Counted from the stretch's first letter, positions 27,801 to 36,288 are shown. The stretch: DNA of 64,000 nt from Paenibacillus sacheonensis (GCF_009909195.1 NZ_JAAAMU010000008.1:1-64000); one strand, 5' to 3'. Notes: a model not told the origin generated them from the sequence alone. Numbers and translations: made by a program.

Positions 27801-28487
27801 CGCAATATCGTGAATCGCTTTGACAACCTGTTTGATGCTCCCCACGATCGTCCCGGAGATGATAATTGAAACCAGGACCGCCAGTACGGTCACGATCAGC
27901 AGCATAATATAGAGACCGATTTTGAAGCTGGCGTTTTTGGCATCGAGATCGTTGACCCGTTTATCCGTCAGCTGTTTCTCGATACTGAGGAAATCGCTCA
28001 GCTCGAACCGAAGCGTATCGATGATCTTCTTGCCGGAATCCAGCTTGAAGAACTCCGCCACCTGCGCGTCGTCTCCGGCTTTCTTCGCGGCGATGACGGG
28101 ATCCCCGGCAATCTCGATCCATTTCTCTACGTTGGCCTTGATTTCCCGCAAATTGGCCTGTTGGCCCGGGTTATCGTTTACCAGCAGGTACAGCTGGCTG
28201 TAGTTCTCCATCCAATCCGTCCTGGCGGCCGTGTATGGATCCAGATAGGACGCGTCGCCGGTAATCACGTACCCCCGCTGACCCGTCTCCATATCCAGCA
28301 CGCGAGCTTCGATCTGGTTCGCCAAATCATGCACGGCCATATCATGGCTATTTATGAAATCGATTTCCCTGTCCATGGTACTCATTCTGCCGCTCAGCAC
28401 CGCGATCGAAACCCCGACGCTCACGAGCACGATCAAATAGCCGAGAATGATCTTGGACCTGATCGTAAATCTGACGTTCTTCAACAT
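24810..28487 (-). CDS. Hybrid sensor histidine kinase with three receiver domains
   Basis: The 1225-residue protein is a complex membrane-bound signalling enzyme. In order it has a transmembrane helix (about 12-30), an extracytoplasmic CHASE3 domain (METGQRGYVITGD), a second membrane helix (about 190-212), HAMP, a GAF domain (about 280-420), a long Glu/Gln-rich coiled coil (about 425-530), HisKA with NMSHELRTPLN, HATPase with DSGIGI and GGTGLGL motifs, and three receiver domains (VLLIIEDD, LLIVEDD, LLLVEDD). Receivers 2 and 3 keep the phospho-Asp in LDLGLSD and LMDIMMPEMDG. It has no DNA-binding output domain, so signals must leave through phosphotransfer to another protein. ATG at 28487 follows GGAGGG. 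It stands alone; the ligand is unknown. Confidence 0.94.
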   Translation of the reverse strand: MLKNVRFTIRSKIILGYLIVLVSVGVSIAVLSGRMSTMDREIDFINSHDMAVHDLANQIEARVLDMETGQRGYVITGDASYLDPYTAARTDWMENYSQLYLLVNDNPGQQANLREIKANVEKWIEIAGDPVIAAKKAGDDAQVAEFFKLDSGKKIIDTLRFELSDFLSIEKQLTDKRVNDLDAKNASFKIGLYIMLLIVTVLAVLVSIIISGTIVGSIKQVVKAIHDIATSEGKQELRRIDVRTRDEVRDLCEATNGLLEKQERTNWLQSGIAEVAVASQGSSHVSELGQAYMAKIALLLGASCGVFYVRQEDKLVRSASFAASGSPAGVDRFAIGEGIVGQSAQERRVFLLDEVPERHLRITTGLGDSAPASILVFPIEFEGRVEGVVELASLQPFTPLHVELIEQSRGNAGTALNNVKAQMEVARLLEESKTLTEELQVQTEELQQQSEELQAQSEEMFAQQEELRTSNDLMKVSEERLQRQQEELEESNLELAKRSQRLEAQMKQADAFNKQIEQQNAVLAKQATDLATASRYKSEFLANMSHELRTPLNSLLILSQMLADNKSGNLQPKQVEFANTIHSSGTDLLRLIDEILDLSKVEAGQMKIEKEAVYLADIREGMQRSYEPLAAKKGIEFRVELQRDLPESVFTDGHRLQQILKNLLSNAFKFTHQGHVTLRVHRPGGAVPNVAGGAEGIIAFSVIDSGIGIPAGKKEIIFEAFQQADGSTSRKYGGTGLGLTISRELSALIGGHIAIESEEGSGSAFTLYLPEEADEETAARPVLEETGAAAEAFLATESQGAKRKEELLAPSIEWSSPELLLPSSLEDDRDSIQNGDRVLLIIEDDIRFASILLDMARSRHFKGLVALEGDKGLALAHAYRPDGILLDIQVPVLDGWSILERLKQHSELRHIPVHVISVVDEPQKGLTMGAMAFLQKPVDKAHIEQALARVESFMSRDLKRLLIVEDDLVLRSSMVELIGHDDVLITAVSTGHEALRELEREHFDCMVLDLGLSDITGFELLDRIRRLDHLKQLPIIIYTGKDLDMREELELKKYAESIIIKNVKSQERLFDETALFLHRVKADMPEDRRQILDRLYNNEAAFDGKRLLLVEDDIRNIFALSNVLESYNMRISFAENGREALELLEKDPDFDLILMDIMMPEMDGYEAMKALRAMPQFEKMPIIALTAKAMKEDRQRCLDAGASDYISKPIDIEKLLSLLKVWLYT

Positions 28488-28582
28488 CCTAGTCGTCCCT
28501 CCACCATCGCGTAACTTGCAACTCTATTGATTCTATCACATTAATCGGCTTCGACAGGCTTGAATTCAACATTGCCGGCACG

Positions 28583-28620
28583 CAAAAAAGCAACGTTCAT
28601 GAAAAAATGAACCGTTGCTT
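28583..28620 (-). terminator. Terminator of the AI-2E family gene
   Basis: On the minus strand AGCAACGGTTCAT pairs with ATGAACGTTGCT and is followed by TTTTTT. It separates the permease gene from the kinase gene downstream. Confidence 0.9.
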
Positions 28621-28630
28621 CGAATCGCTG

Positions 28631-29716
28631 TCAATCGACCAGCTCTTCCACTTTCTCCGCCAAGAACAGCTGGTAGATGCGAACGATGATGATCTTGATG
28701 ACCATGTAGCCCGGAATCGCCAAGATGATGCCGATAAATCCGGCAACCTCGCCCGCCACGAGCAATAGAATGATCGTCGTCAACGGATGAATATCGAGAC
28801 GCCTGCCGTAAATGCTCGGCGACAGCACGTTGCCTTCGATCTGCTGCGCGATAATCGTGACCACGACGACCCAGAACACCATCGTCGGCGACACCGTGAA
28901 CGCGACGATAATCGTCGGGATCGCCCCCAGGAATTGGCCGATGTAGGGAATGATATTAAGGAAGAACGCCACGATCGCGAGCAGCAGCGAATACGGCAGG
29001 CCGATAATCAGAAATCCGATATACAGCATGACGGCGAGCAGGCACGTAATAATGACGCGCCCGACGATAAATCCGCTGAGCGCCGAGTCGATTTCCTTCA
29101 GCACCTCTTGTCCGTCCTTGCGGTAGCGCCGAGGCACGACGGCCAGAATGGACGACGGGATGTGGTCGCTCTCCTTCAGCATGTAGTACAGGATGATGGG
29201 CACGGTAGCGATGATGATCAGGAAATTCGTCACGATCGCCACGACGTTCGCCACGTAATCGGATGCCGCCGTGATGCCTTTGTTCAGGTAGTCCGATAGC
29301 TTCGTGGACAGATCCGCGTCTTCGCCCGCGAACGCGGAGAGCATCCGGTTGTCCTGCAGGCGGTTAAGCTGATTCTTGAAGCCCTCGATCAGCTCGGGCG
29401 CCCCCTTCACGAAATTCTCCACCTGCGTCTTCAGCTGCGGCCACACCACGATGCCGAATAAGCTGATGATCGCCGCCACGAACAGATAAATCAGCAGAAT
29501 CGCAAAAACTTTATTGACGCGCCGTTCCACCATCACGTTCACGATCGGGCGGAGCAAGTAATAGCAGAAGCCCGCCAGCATGAACGGCACGATCAAAATA
29601 TTAAAAATCGTCAGCAAAGGCCTGAAAATAAAACTGATCTTCGCCGTTAAGTATACGATTAGCAGCAATGCGATGATCCCCAGGCATACGCGAAAAAAAC
29701 CCTTCTGAAGCGACAT
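28631..29716 (-). CDS. AI-2E family transporter (UPF0118/PerM type)
   Basis: The 361-residue product has about eight membrane segments. The N-terminal pair is followed by a region with amphipathic helices (VENFVKGAPELIEGFKNQLNRL) and the C-terminal group contains the family signature GLPYSLLLAIVAFFLNIIPYIGQFLGAIPTI and LSPSIYGRRLDIHPL. Members include AI-2 exporters and sodium/proton antiporters, so the substrate is unknown. ATG at 29716 is chosen because GGGAGG lies 8 bases upstream; a longer frame begins at 29755 without such a site. The gene is monocistronic between two terminators. Confidence 0.9.
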   Translation of the reverse strand: MSLQKGFFRVCLGIIALLLIVYLTAKISFIFRPLLTIFNILIVPFMLAGFCYYLLRPIVNVMVERRVNKVFAILLIYLFVAAIISLFGIVVWPQLKTQVENFVKGAPELIEGFKNQLNRLQDNRMLSAFAGEDADLSTKLSDYLNKGITAASDYVANVVAIVTNFLIIIATVPIILYYMLKESDHIPSSILAVVPRRYRKDGQEVLKEIDSALSGFIVGRVIITCLLAVMLYIGFLIIGLPYSLLLAIVAFFLNIIPYIGQFLGAIPTIIVAFTVSPTMVFWVVVVTIIAQQIEGNVLSPSIYGRRLDIHPLTTIILLLVAGEVAGFIGIILAIPGYMVIKIIIVRIYQLFLAEKVEELVD

Positions 29717-29883
29717 AACCAAACCTCCCGGCATTCCACCCAGACTGCAATGCAATACCCTTCCCTTACCCGCGTTTGTCCAAGCTGAAACAAGGGGAGC
29801 TGACGACCGGCTCGCTCATTTTCGATCGGTCCCTGCGATGCCCGTTCAGCGGGGTCCGGTCCACGCCGATTCCGAACAAAATA

Positions 29884-29917
29884 AAACAGCCTCGCGCATG
29901 ATGCGCGAGGCTGTTTT
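29884..29917 (-). terminator. Terminator of the cold-shock gene
   Basis: A GC-rich 14-bp stem, AACAGCCTCGCGCA with TGCGCGAGGCTGTT, is followed on the minus strand by a T run. It lies 18 bases after the stop codon. Confidence 0.92.
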
Positions 29918-29934
29918 TAAGGAAAACGGTAAAA

Positions 29935-30135
29935 CTACAGTTTTACAACGTTTTCTGCTTGTGGTCCACGGTTGCCTTGAACAACGTTGAACTCAACGCG
30001 TTGGCCTTCGTCAAGAGTTTTGAAGCCTTCGCCGACGATTGCGGAGAAGTGTACGAATACATCGTTGCCGCCTTCAACTTCGATGAAGCCGAAACCTTTC
30101 TCTGCGTTAAACCATTTAACTGTTCCTGTTTGCAT
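29935..30135 (-). CDS. csp: Cold-shock protein, CspA/CspB family
   Basis: This 66-residue RNA chaperone is a single cold-shock domain. RNP1 is KGFGFIEV and RNP2 is DVFVHFSAI, both complete, and the protein begins [14 protein letters not shown] as expected. ATG at 30135 is chosen because GGAGG lies 7 bases upstream; the ORF opens 15 bases earlier without support. It binds single-stranded RNA or DNA in the cytoplasm and acts in cold adaptation or general translation. An AT-rich upstream region of more than 100 bases is consistent with the long 5' leaders of csp genes. Confidence 0.96.
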   Translation of the reverse strand: MQTGTVKWFNAEKGFGFIEVEGGNDVFVHFSAIVGEGFKTLDEGQRVEFNVVQGNRGPQAENVVKL

Positions 30136-30508
30136 GGGGAATTCCTCCATAAATTAAATTAACATGTACTTTTTATTCGTGTTTGCGAAATAAAAAAATC
30201 ACACATTGAAAAAGGTACCATTGCACAAAATGACAACCCTTTTCAATACGTGAATTCAGGTGTTTTTATGACTAAGGTTATCTTATCATATCCGATTTTG
30301 AATTGCAATGAGCTTACAAGCTTTTACAAATTTTTTATCATTATACTGCAAAGCGGGCGCGCTGCAACTGCTTGCCAATGCTATTATATGCCGTCGACAA
30401 GATATATATACACGCCCAGGAAGAAAATGAATCACGATTTCAAAAAATTTCGGACGAGCTTTCCCCATCGAAGGAGATGGCGCTCCGCTCGTCCTATGGC
30501 CGCGGGCG
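30136..30508. other. Intergenic region: csp leader and add terminator
   Basis: No credible gene is present in these 373 bases. The right part of the csp leader is AT-rich. The plus-strand frame at 30250-30552 has no ribosome binding site and runs into add in the wrong frame. The add terminator occupies 30441-30494. Confidence 0.75.
30441..30494 (-). terminator. Terminator of add
   Basis: GGACGAGC and GCTCGTCC enclose an inner CCAT/ATGG stem. On the minus strand the right arm is followed by GAAATTTTTTG. Confidence 0.75.
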
Positions 30509-31531
30509 CTACAGGCCCAGCGCCGCCAGTTCCCCGTCGATGCGCTTCATAAGCGCCTGCTTCCCGGCATTCTCCAGGAACGCCGCCCCCGCCCCGTTGC
30601 GCACGATCGCCGCCAGCTCGCGGCCTTGGAAGCCGAACTTCTCCGCCGCGATGCGGTATTCGCGCGTTATGTCGGTTCCCGACACGCTCGGATTATCCGT
30701 GTTCAGCGTGATCAACAGCCCCTGTTCGAAATAGTCCCGAATCGGATAGACGTCCCAATCGGATACGGCCTTCGTCTGAATGTTGCTGACCGGGCACAGC
30801 TCGAGCGGAATGCGCTGCTCCAGTACCAGACGCAGAATGTCCGGGTTCTCCCGCAGACGGACGCCATGGCCGATGCGCGATGCGCCCAAATGCTTGACCG
30901 CTTCGTACACGTTTTCCGCGCCGGCGGCCTCGCCCGCATGGATCGTGACGGGCAGCCCGCGTTTGTGCGCGAGCGCGAACACGTCGCGGAACAGCTCCGG
31001 CGGATACGCCGCCTCGTTCCCTGCGAGGTCGACCGCCGCCAAGCCGCGGCCCGCGTATTTGGCAGCTGCTTCGATGACCTCCAGATTGTCCTTGCGGTCA
31101 TGGTTGCGCATGCAGATCGCGATCGCGCGGCCCTGGATATCGAACTGCCGCTCCGCGCGCTTCAAACCTTCTATAACATAGTGAATGGCTTCTTCCGCAT
31201 GCAGGCCTCCGCGGCGGTGAAGCTGCGGAGCGAAGCGTACTTCCATGTAACGGCAGTTGTGCGCGGCCGCCTGCTCCATCGTTTCGTAAGCGACGCGTTC
31301 CAGCGCGGCGCCGGATTGAAGGAACCGGGTCGTAAAATCAAACTTGCTCAAGTATTCCGGCAAGCTCCGGCAATCATCGTCCACCTGCATATAAGGAATG
31401 AGATCCGCCTCTACGGCCGTCGGCAGCTCGATTCCTTCGGCTGCGGCAATGGCCATCGCGGTATCCGGGCGCAGGCTTCCGTCGAGATGGACATGAAGAT
31501 CGACCTTCGGCAATGCATGCCACATATCCAT
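30509..31531 (-). CDS. add: Adenosine deaminase
   Basis: This 340-residue metal enzyme converts adenosine and deoxyadenosine to inosine forms in purine salvage. The zinc ligands and catalytic residues are visible: HVH in KVDLHVHLDGSL, H-A-G-E in TIHAGEAAG with the catalytic Glu, RIGHGVRL with the catalytic His, and NTDNPSVSGT with the last Asp ligand. The sequence length is normal for the family. ATG at 31531 follows AGGAGCG. It lies 47 bases after the LysR gene on the same strand, so the two may share a transcript and LysR may also act on it. Confidence 0.95.
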   Translation of the reverse strand: MDMWHALPKVDLHVHLDGSLRPDTAMAIAAAEGIELPTAVEADLIPYMQVDDDCRSLPEYLSKFDFTTRFLQSGAALERVAYETMEQAAAHNCRYMEVRFAPQLHRRGGLHAEEAIHYVIEGLKRAERQFDIQGRAIAICMRNHDRKDNLEVIEAAAKYAGRGLAAVDLAGNEAAYPPELFRDVFALAHKRGLPVTIHAGEAAGAENVYEAVKHLGASRIGHGVRLRENPDILRLVLEQRIPLELCPVSNIQTKAVSDWDVYPIRDYFEQGLLITLNTDNPSVSGTDITREYRIAAEKFGFQGRELAAIVRNGAGAAFLENAGKQALMKRIDGELAALGL

Positions 31532-31578
31532 AGCCGCTACGCTCCTTTTTTAGTTATGTTCGGATCTGTCGGGGCTTC

Positions 31579-32463
31579 TTATACCGCTTGCGGGCTTTCG
31601 GTCAAGAGTTCGATCAAGTAGTTCATGGACGGCGTCATATATTTGCGCTTGTGGTAGACCAGCTGCGTGTAGAACGACAGGTCTTCCATACAGAGAGGTA
31701 CCGTGCAGAGCATTTCTTTCTCGAGTTCGGAGAGGATCGTGATCTTCGGGATGAGGGCGATGCCGAGGCCGTAATAGACGCACTGCTTGATGGCTTCCAT
31801 GCTGCCGAGCTCGAACGCGAGCCGATAAGGGATCTGCCTCGTCTTGAGCTCGCGCTCGAGCGCGCCGCGGTACGTGCAGTCCTGCTCCGTCATGATGAAG
31901 GACTCCCCGCTCAACTGCTTCCACTCCACCTTCTCCAGCAGCGCGAACGGATGCGATTTGTTCGCGACGACGACCATCTCTTCCTTCCGGATGATAATGC
32001 TCGTCAGTTCGGGGTCGGACAGCGGCACGTCGAGCAGGATGCCCATGTCCGCCTCGCCCTCCCGGATCGATTGCTTCACGCGTTCCTCCTGAGCCGGTTC
32101 GAGCATGACTTGAATGTGGGGAAACACCTGCCTGAAGCGATGCAGATACTTCGGAAGATAGAAGGCGGCCATCGTTTCGATCGTCGAGATGCAGAGGGTT
32201 CCGCATTCCTGCCGCCCGATGACGGCCTTCGATTCCTGGAAGAGGTCCGCGATCTGATTCGCGTAAAGCAGCATTTGCTCCCCGGATTGGGTCAGCCGCA
32301 TCTTGCGTCCGAACCGCTCGAACAGGATAACGCCGTACTCCTGCTCCAGCTTCTGAATTTGCGTCGTTACGCTTGACTGCGCGTAGCCGAGGTTCTCGGC
32401 CGCTTTCGTGAAGTTCTGCCACTTGGCCACCTCTCGAAAGGTAAGGAAATGCTGAATGTCCAG
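31579..32463 (-). CDS. LysR family transcriptional regulator, CTG start
   Basis: The 294-residue product is a LysR-type regulator: an N-terminal winged helix-turn-helix (FTKAAENLGYAQSSVTTQIQKLE), linker helix, and effector domain (LCISTIETMAAFYLPKYLHRF). The family's usual first strand, DIQHFLTFREVA, is intact only if translation begins at CTG at 32463. In that frame TAA lies upstream and no ATG, GTG or TTG occurs between them; GTG at 32430 would delete the first helix. AAGGGGG lies 8 bases before the CTG. The next gene on the strand is add. A divergent 56-residue gene begins at 32618, and the intervening region holds a LysR-like palindrome. Confidence 0.88.
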   Translation of the reverse strand: MDIQHFLTFREVAKWQNFTKAAENLGYAQSSVTTQIQKLEQEYGVILFERFGRKMRLTQSGEQMLLYANQIADLFQESKAVIGRQECGTLCISTIETMAAFYLPKYLHRFRQVFPHIQVMLEPAQEERVKQSIREGEADMGILLDVPLSDPELTSIIIRKEEMVVVANKSHPFALLEKVEWKQLSGESFIMTEQDCTYRGALERELKTRQIPYRLAFELGSMEAIKQCVYYGLGIALIPKITILSELEKEMLCTVPLCMEDLSFYTQLVYHKRKYMTPSMNYLIELLTESPQAV

Positions 32464-32504
32464 GCTCGCCGCCCCCTTGCTTCCATCGAAAAAACCGATT
32501 GTCG

Positions 32505-32524
32505 TTATCGAATATTATAGATAA
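32505..32524. promoter_or_regulatory. Candidate LysR operator
   Basis: TTATC-N10-GATAA forms a 20-bp interrupted palindrome between the divergent LysR and 56-residue genes, about 42 bases upstream of the LysR start. A TATAAT element on the minus strand lies within it. Binding here would suit autoregulation and control of the divergent gene. Confidence 0.45.
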
Positions 32525-32617
32525 CTGCGATATCGAAGTACATGATAAACTTTCTTCAGGCAGTGAAAGGGAATGAGTACCAAAACTGCAATTTATGTGT
32601 CAATGGAGTGATGAACG

Positions 32618-32788
32618 ATGTTAAACCACTACGAGCATCAAAAACTGGCTGAAATGAAAGAGGACGCCATCCGTAAACGGGCGGATGAGCAATGGATGCA
32701 TGAGCCGGCAATCGAGGCGGGAGCCATTTCCCGGCCGAAGGGCATTCTGAAACGGATTCAGGCCGTACTGACGGCGCTGTTCGCATGA
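32618..32788 (+). CDS. Small hypothetical protein (56 aa)
   Basis: The frame begins MLNHYEHQKLAEMKEDAIRK and ends VLTALFA. GGAG at 32605-32608 lies 9 bases before ATG at 32618, which supports translation. The first 35 residues should be a charged helix; the C-terminal LKRIQAVLTALFA is amphipathic. I do not recognise the family. It is divergent from the LysR gene and could be its target. A terminator-like hairpin follows. No function is claimed. Confidence 0.65.
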   Translation: MLNHYEHQKLAEMKEDAIRKRADEQWMHEPAIEAGAISRPKGILKRIQAVLTALFA

Positions 32789-32860
32789 TGCATTTCCGCC
32801 TCCGCCTCCAACGATCGGTCTGTTACAGCCCTTTTAATCGGATATTCAGCTCGGATGAAT

Positions 32861-32904
32861 AGCGCCGGCCTCCTCGTACGAAACGTATGATGGGAGCCGG
32901 CGCT
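32861..32904 (+). terminator. Terminator-like hairpin
   Basis: AGCGCCGGC at 32861-32869 pairs with GCCGGCGCT at 32895-32903, with CTCC/GGGA pairing inside. TTTCT follows. It would end the small gene at 32618. Confidence 0.6.
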
Positions 32905-33051
32905 TTCTGCGTCGATCCCCCTCCAGCAATTTTATGCCGGCAAGCTGCGTTTGGAAGCATATCGTCGCATCTCTCCGCGCACCACGCCTTTCATTCTTGA
33001 CAGAGACTGCGGATGGCGGTGCAATTATATATTAGGAAGGATGATTTATAC

Positions 33052-34413
33052 ATGAAGTTAAATCGCCGTTTACAAATGAAAGCCCTTACCGCGCTCGGTA
33101 CCGCGGCATTAATCGCGCTGGCCGCACTGCCGCCGGGGGCATCGGTTGCTCATGCCGATAAAGCCATTGTCAGCAGCAGCACTCCCCTCTACGGCACGGT
33201 GTCGGCCCCGGCCGCGAAGCCGCTGTGGAGCTTGCAGCTGATGACGTTCAAGCAGGACGGAGCGGTCATGACCGCCGCGCTGGCCGAGAGCGGCCGCGTG
33301 TTCGCGCTCGTGAAGGGCGGACAGCTCGCAGCCTACGACGGCGCGAGCGGCAAGCAGCTGTGGAAATACGGCACGGCCCTGAGGCCGCTGTTGGTCTATA
33401 ATCAAGGCACCGTCTTCGGCCTGACGAAGGACGGCGCTATCTATGCGCTCGGGACGGATGGCAGCCGCAAATGGACGGCGGCGATCCATGCCGACAAGGC
33501 TGCCAGCATCGAGCCGATCGGCGGCATGGTCTACGTCACGGAGAATTTGACGCTCTACGCTCTGGAGCGCGCGACGGGCAAGCTGCTCTGGAAGCATACG
33601 GAAACGAGCGGTGAATATGAGGGCGGCTTGACCGGCATAACCGAGGACGACGGCGTCGTGCTGCGCAATTACATGGTACAAGGCGCGCTCTCTTCGACCC
33701 AGATCAACGCCTACGACAAGATGACGGGCAAGCAGCTGTGGACGTCGTTCCGCCAATCGCCTCCGCTTGCCGTGAAGGACGGACTCGTCTACTCCGTGAC
33801 GGACACGTTCATGGCCGGCGACAACGATCCCGTCCATAAGACGCTTCATATCGCCGTAATGAGCCTGAAAACCGGTGCCCTGAAAGGCGACCGCGTCTAC
33901 GGCTGGAACGCGCAGCCGGCGAATCCCGGCGAGTACCGGTTCGGCGGCGCATACGGCTCTGCGTTCCTGGATGGCAGCGATCTGTATGTATTTCAGGACC
34001 AGGGCGTGGCGAAGTATGATTTTGCCGCCTACAGTCCGGGCGGCAAGCCTATGCAGCGCTGGGCCGCGCCGGATCCGCGCGATTACGGGCCGTTGTACCG
34101 CGTCCACAACGGCCGGCTGCTCTATCAGGGCTTCGACGACCGCGCCATCGAAGTGCTGAAGACCTCGACCGGCCAGATCCTTCGCTTCCCGAACGGGATC
34201 CAGCCGGTCCAGACCGACCTGTACGGCAACGGCCTCTTCGTCGCAAAAGCCGACGGTACGCTCGATGCGTACGATTTCGCGGCCGTTAAGCCGGTCTTCA
34301 GCCTGAAGACCGGCTCGCGAGACTTCGAATCGACGCTCAAATCCGGCGCGATGCTGTACGTCCGTTCCGGCGGCACGCTGCATGCGGTGAAACTGCCCGC
34401 GAATCTGAGTTGA
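33052..34413 (+). CDS. Secreted PQQ-like beta-propeller protein
   Basis: The 453-residue product has a signal peptide (residues 1-36, ending VAHA-D) and several PQQ-type beta-propeller repeats, each with a pattern like G-x-x-LW (AYDGASGKQLWKYG, ALERATGKLLWKHT, AYDKMTGKQLWTSF). Such repeats form a propeller scaffold as in YfgL/BamB or PQQ dehydrogenases, but no PQQ ligands or enzyme motifs are visible. It is therefore likely an extracellular scaffold or binding protein. ATG at 33052 has AGGAAGG upstream; the earlier frame opening at 33013 lacks support. It stands between the small gene at 32618 and another small gene at 34554. Confidence 0.85.
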   Translation: MKLNRRLQMKALTALGTAALIALAALPPGASVAHADKAIVSSSTPLYGTVSAPAAKPLWSLQLMTFKQDGAVMTAALAESGRVFALVKGGQLAAYDGASGKQLWKYGTALRPLLVYNQGTVFGLTKDGAIYALGTDGSRKWTAAIHADKAASIEPIGGMVYVTENLTLYALERATGKLLWKHTETSGEYEGGLTGITEDDGVVLRNYMVQGALSSTQINAYDKMTGKQLWTSFRQSPPLAVKDGLVYSVTDTFMAGDNDPVHKTLHIAVMSLKTGALKGDRVYGWNAQPANPGEYRFGGAYGSAFLDGSDLYVFQDQGVAKYDFAAYSPGGKPMQRWAAPDPRDYGPLYRVHNGRLLYQGFDDRAIEVLKTSTGQILRFPNGIQPVQTDLYGNGLFVAKADGTLDAYDFAAVKPVFSLKTGSRDFESTLKSGAMLYVRSGGTLHAVKLPANLS

Positions 34414-34553
34414 CGCAAGGCATCTCGCCTGCACGCAAGCTGCCTGCCGGAGACGGAACCGATTGCCGCTTGTTTAACCGGATATCGACAAGGGTAAAGA
34501 TCCTTATCCGATCAACAAGCGGCCGCACAGGGCCAAAAAGGAGACTTACCCCC

Positions 34554-34760
34554 ATGTCTTACGACGATTTCGCATTTATCGTGCGCTTCAACCATATGAT
34601 GACCTTCGGCTCGCTGACGCCGCGGTCCCACGATCACGGCACCATGTTCGCGCTCATGAAAGGCGGGCTTCATAAAGCCGCCGGCGCCGGCGCGCTTCAG
34701 GTACGCCGCAGCTTCGCGAACGCCGGCCGGTCGCCGCAGCGGTCTTTGACCTACCGTTAA
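34554..34760 (+). CDS. Small hypothetical protein (68 aa)
   Basis: The product begins MSYDDFAFIVRFNHMMTFGS and has His, Gly and Arg-rich parts, but no signal peptide, membrane segment or known motif. AAAGGAGA lies 9 bases before ATG at 34554, a strong ribosome binding site that fixes the start; the earlier in-frame opening is out of line with it. A terminator follows 25 bases after the stop, which supports a real single-gene transcript. Confidence 0.65.
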   Translation: MSYDDFAFIVRFNHMMTFGSLTPRSHDHGTMFALMKGGLHKAAGAGALQVRRSFANAGRSPQRSLTYR

Positions 34761-34785
34761 CGAAACGTGCAGATCGCAGATAGAC

Positions 34786-34809
34786 GGCACCTCCTCGGGG
34801 GTGCCTTTT
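34786..34809 (+). terminator. Terminator of the 68-aa gene
   Basis: GGCACC and GGGTGCC form a short GC-rich hairpin that is followed by TTTT. Confidence 0.75.
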
Positions 34810-35049
34810 GGCGTTTCAGACATGTTTCTTCCAGCCCCGGTATACAATAACCCGACGACCCGACGGAAAGGAAAGGCAGGTTCATCGCCGGACCTCGGGC
34901 AGGGATGCTTCGTTATTCCGCCGGATTCGGCCGCGAGACCTCGGGAGAGCTTCATTGACAGTCCGCGAACGAAGTCCCTATAATGGTTCCAGCCTTTGCG
35001 ATGCTCGCGCGAAAGCGACTCATTTAGCTTCAAGGAAAGGAATCCATCC

Positions 35050-36288
35050 ATGCCCTCATCATCGGAATTATCCGCGGCGATGCCGCGTTCCAGGCGTCTA
35101 TGGACGGCCGGCGTGCTCGGCTCGCTGAGCGCCTTCGGGCCGCTCTCGCTGGATATGTACCTGCCCGCGCTGCCGAAGCTCGCCGAGGATCTGCATACCA
35201 GCACCTCCCTTGCCCAGCTCAGTCTGACGGCCTGCTTGATCGGGCTTGCGCTCGGCCAGCTCTTCGCGGGACCGATCAGCGATGTGCGAGGCCGGCGCGG
35301 CCCGCTGCTCGTCGGTCTGCTTCTCTACGCCGTATCTTCGCTGCTCTGCGCCGCGGCTCCCGGTATCGGCACTTTCATTGCGCTGCGCTTCATTCAGGGT
35401 CTAGCGGGCTCTGCGGGAATCGTCATCTCCAGAGCGATCGTGCGCGACCTGTACAGCGGCACGGAGCTGACGAAATTCTTCTCGCTGCTCATGCTGGTGA
35501 ACGGAATCGCTCCGATCGCCGCCCCGATCTTCGGCGGGCAGCTTCTCCGCTTCACGGACTGGCAGGGCGTGTTCCTCGTGCTTGGCGCAATCGGATTGGC
35601 CATGTTCATCGCCGTGCTGTTCGGTCTGCCCGAGACGCTCCCTGCCGAGCGTCGTTCCAAAGGCGGGATTATGAACACGCTCGGCACGTTCGGCGGATTG
35701 ATCGGGGACCGCGCGTTCATGGGCTACGCCCTGGCGCAGGGTTTCGTCATGGCCGCCATGTTCGCTTATATCTCCGGCTCGCCGTTCGTGCTGCAGGACG
35801 TCTATGGCGTATCGCCTCAGACGTTCAGCCTCTGCTTCGCGGTCAACGGCCTCGGCATTATCGCCGCCAGTCAGATCGCGGGGCGTCTTGCCGGCCGGAT
35901 CAACGAAACGAAGCTGCTCGTCATCGGCCTTGGCCTCGCCGCAGCCGGCGGCACCGCGCTGCTCGCCATGCTGCTCGCTCGCGCACCGCTCGGCTTCGTG
36001 CTTCCGCCGCTGTTCTTCGTCGTCGCAAGCGTCGGGATCGTCTCGACCATGGGCTTCTCGCTGGCCATGCGCAATCAAGGCCATGCCGCCGGCAGCGCCT
36101 CCGCGCTTCAAGGACTCCTATCGTTCCTATTCGGCTCCATCGTGGCCCCGTTCGTCGGCATAGCCGGCAGCGACACGGCTGTCCCGATGGGCATTCTGAT
36201 CGCTTGCCTTGACCTTGGCGCGGTTCTGGTCTTCGCTCTGCTGGTCGGACGCGGACGCAGGGCGCCGTCAGCCGAACTGCGGCGATAG
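35050..36288 (+). CDS. MFS drug efflux transporter, Bcr/CflA type
   Basis: The 412-residue product has twelve hydrophobic segments and is a proton-driven drug exporter of the DHA1 group. The Bcr/CflA hallmarks are visible: SLDMYLPALPKLAEDL at the first helix, motif A-like GPISDVRGRRGPLL between helices 2 and 3, and the RFIQGLAGSAGIVISRAIVRDLY stretch in helices 4 and 5. ATG at 35050 follows AAGGAAAGG. It is a single gene closed by a terminator at 36349. The range of substrates is unknown; relatives export bicyclomycin, chloramphenicol or sulfonamides. Confidence 0.93.
   Translation: MPSSSELSAAMPRSRRLWTAGVLGSLSAFGPLSLDMYLPALPKLAEDLHTSTSLAQLSLTACLIGLALGQLFAGPISDVRGRRGPLLVGLLLYAVSSLLCAAAPGIGTFIALRFIQGLAGSAGIVISRAIVRDLYSGTELTKFFSLLMLVNGIAPIAAPIFGGQLLRFTDWQGVFLVLGAIGLAMFIAVLFGLPETLPAERRSKGGIMNTLGTFGGLIGDRAFMGYALAQGFVMAAMFAYISGSPFVLQDVYGVSPQTFSLCFAVNGLGIIAASQIAGRLAGRINETKLLVIGLGLAAAGGTALLAMLLARAPLGFVLPPLFFVVASVGIVSTMGFSLAMRNQGHAAGSASALQGLLSFLFGSIVAPFVGIAGSDTAVPMGILIACLDLGAVLVFALLVGRGRRAPSAELRR

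Noticed and set aside
30250-30552. Plus-strand frame between csp and add
   Set aside because: No ribosome binding site; it overlaps the add terminator and the antisense of add.
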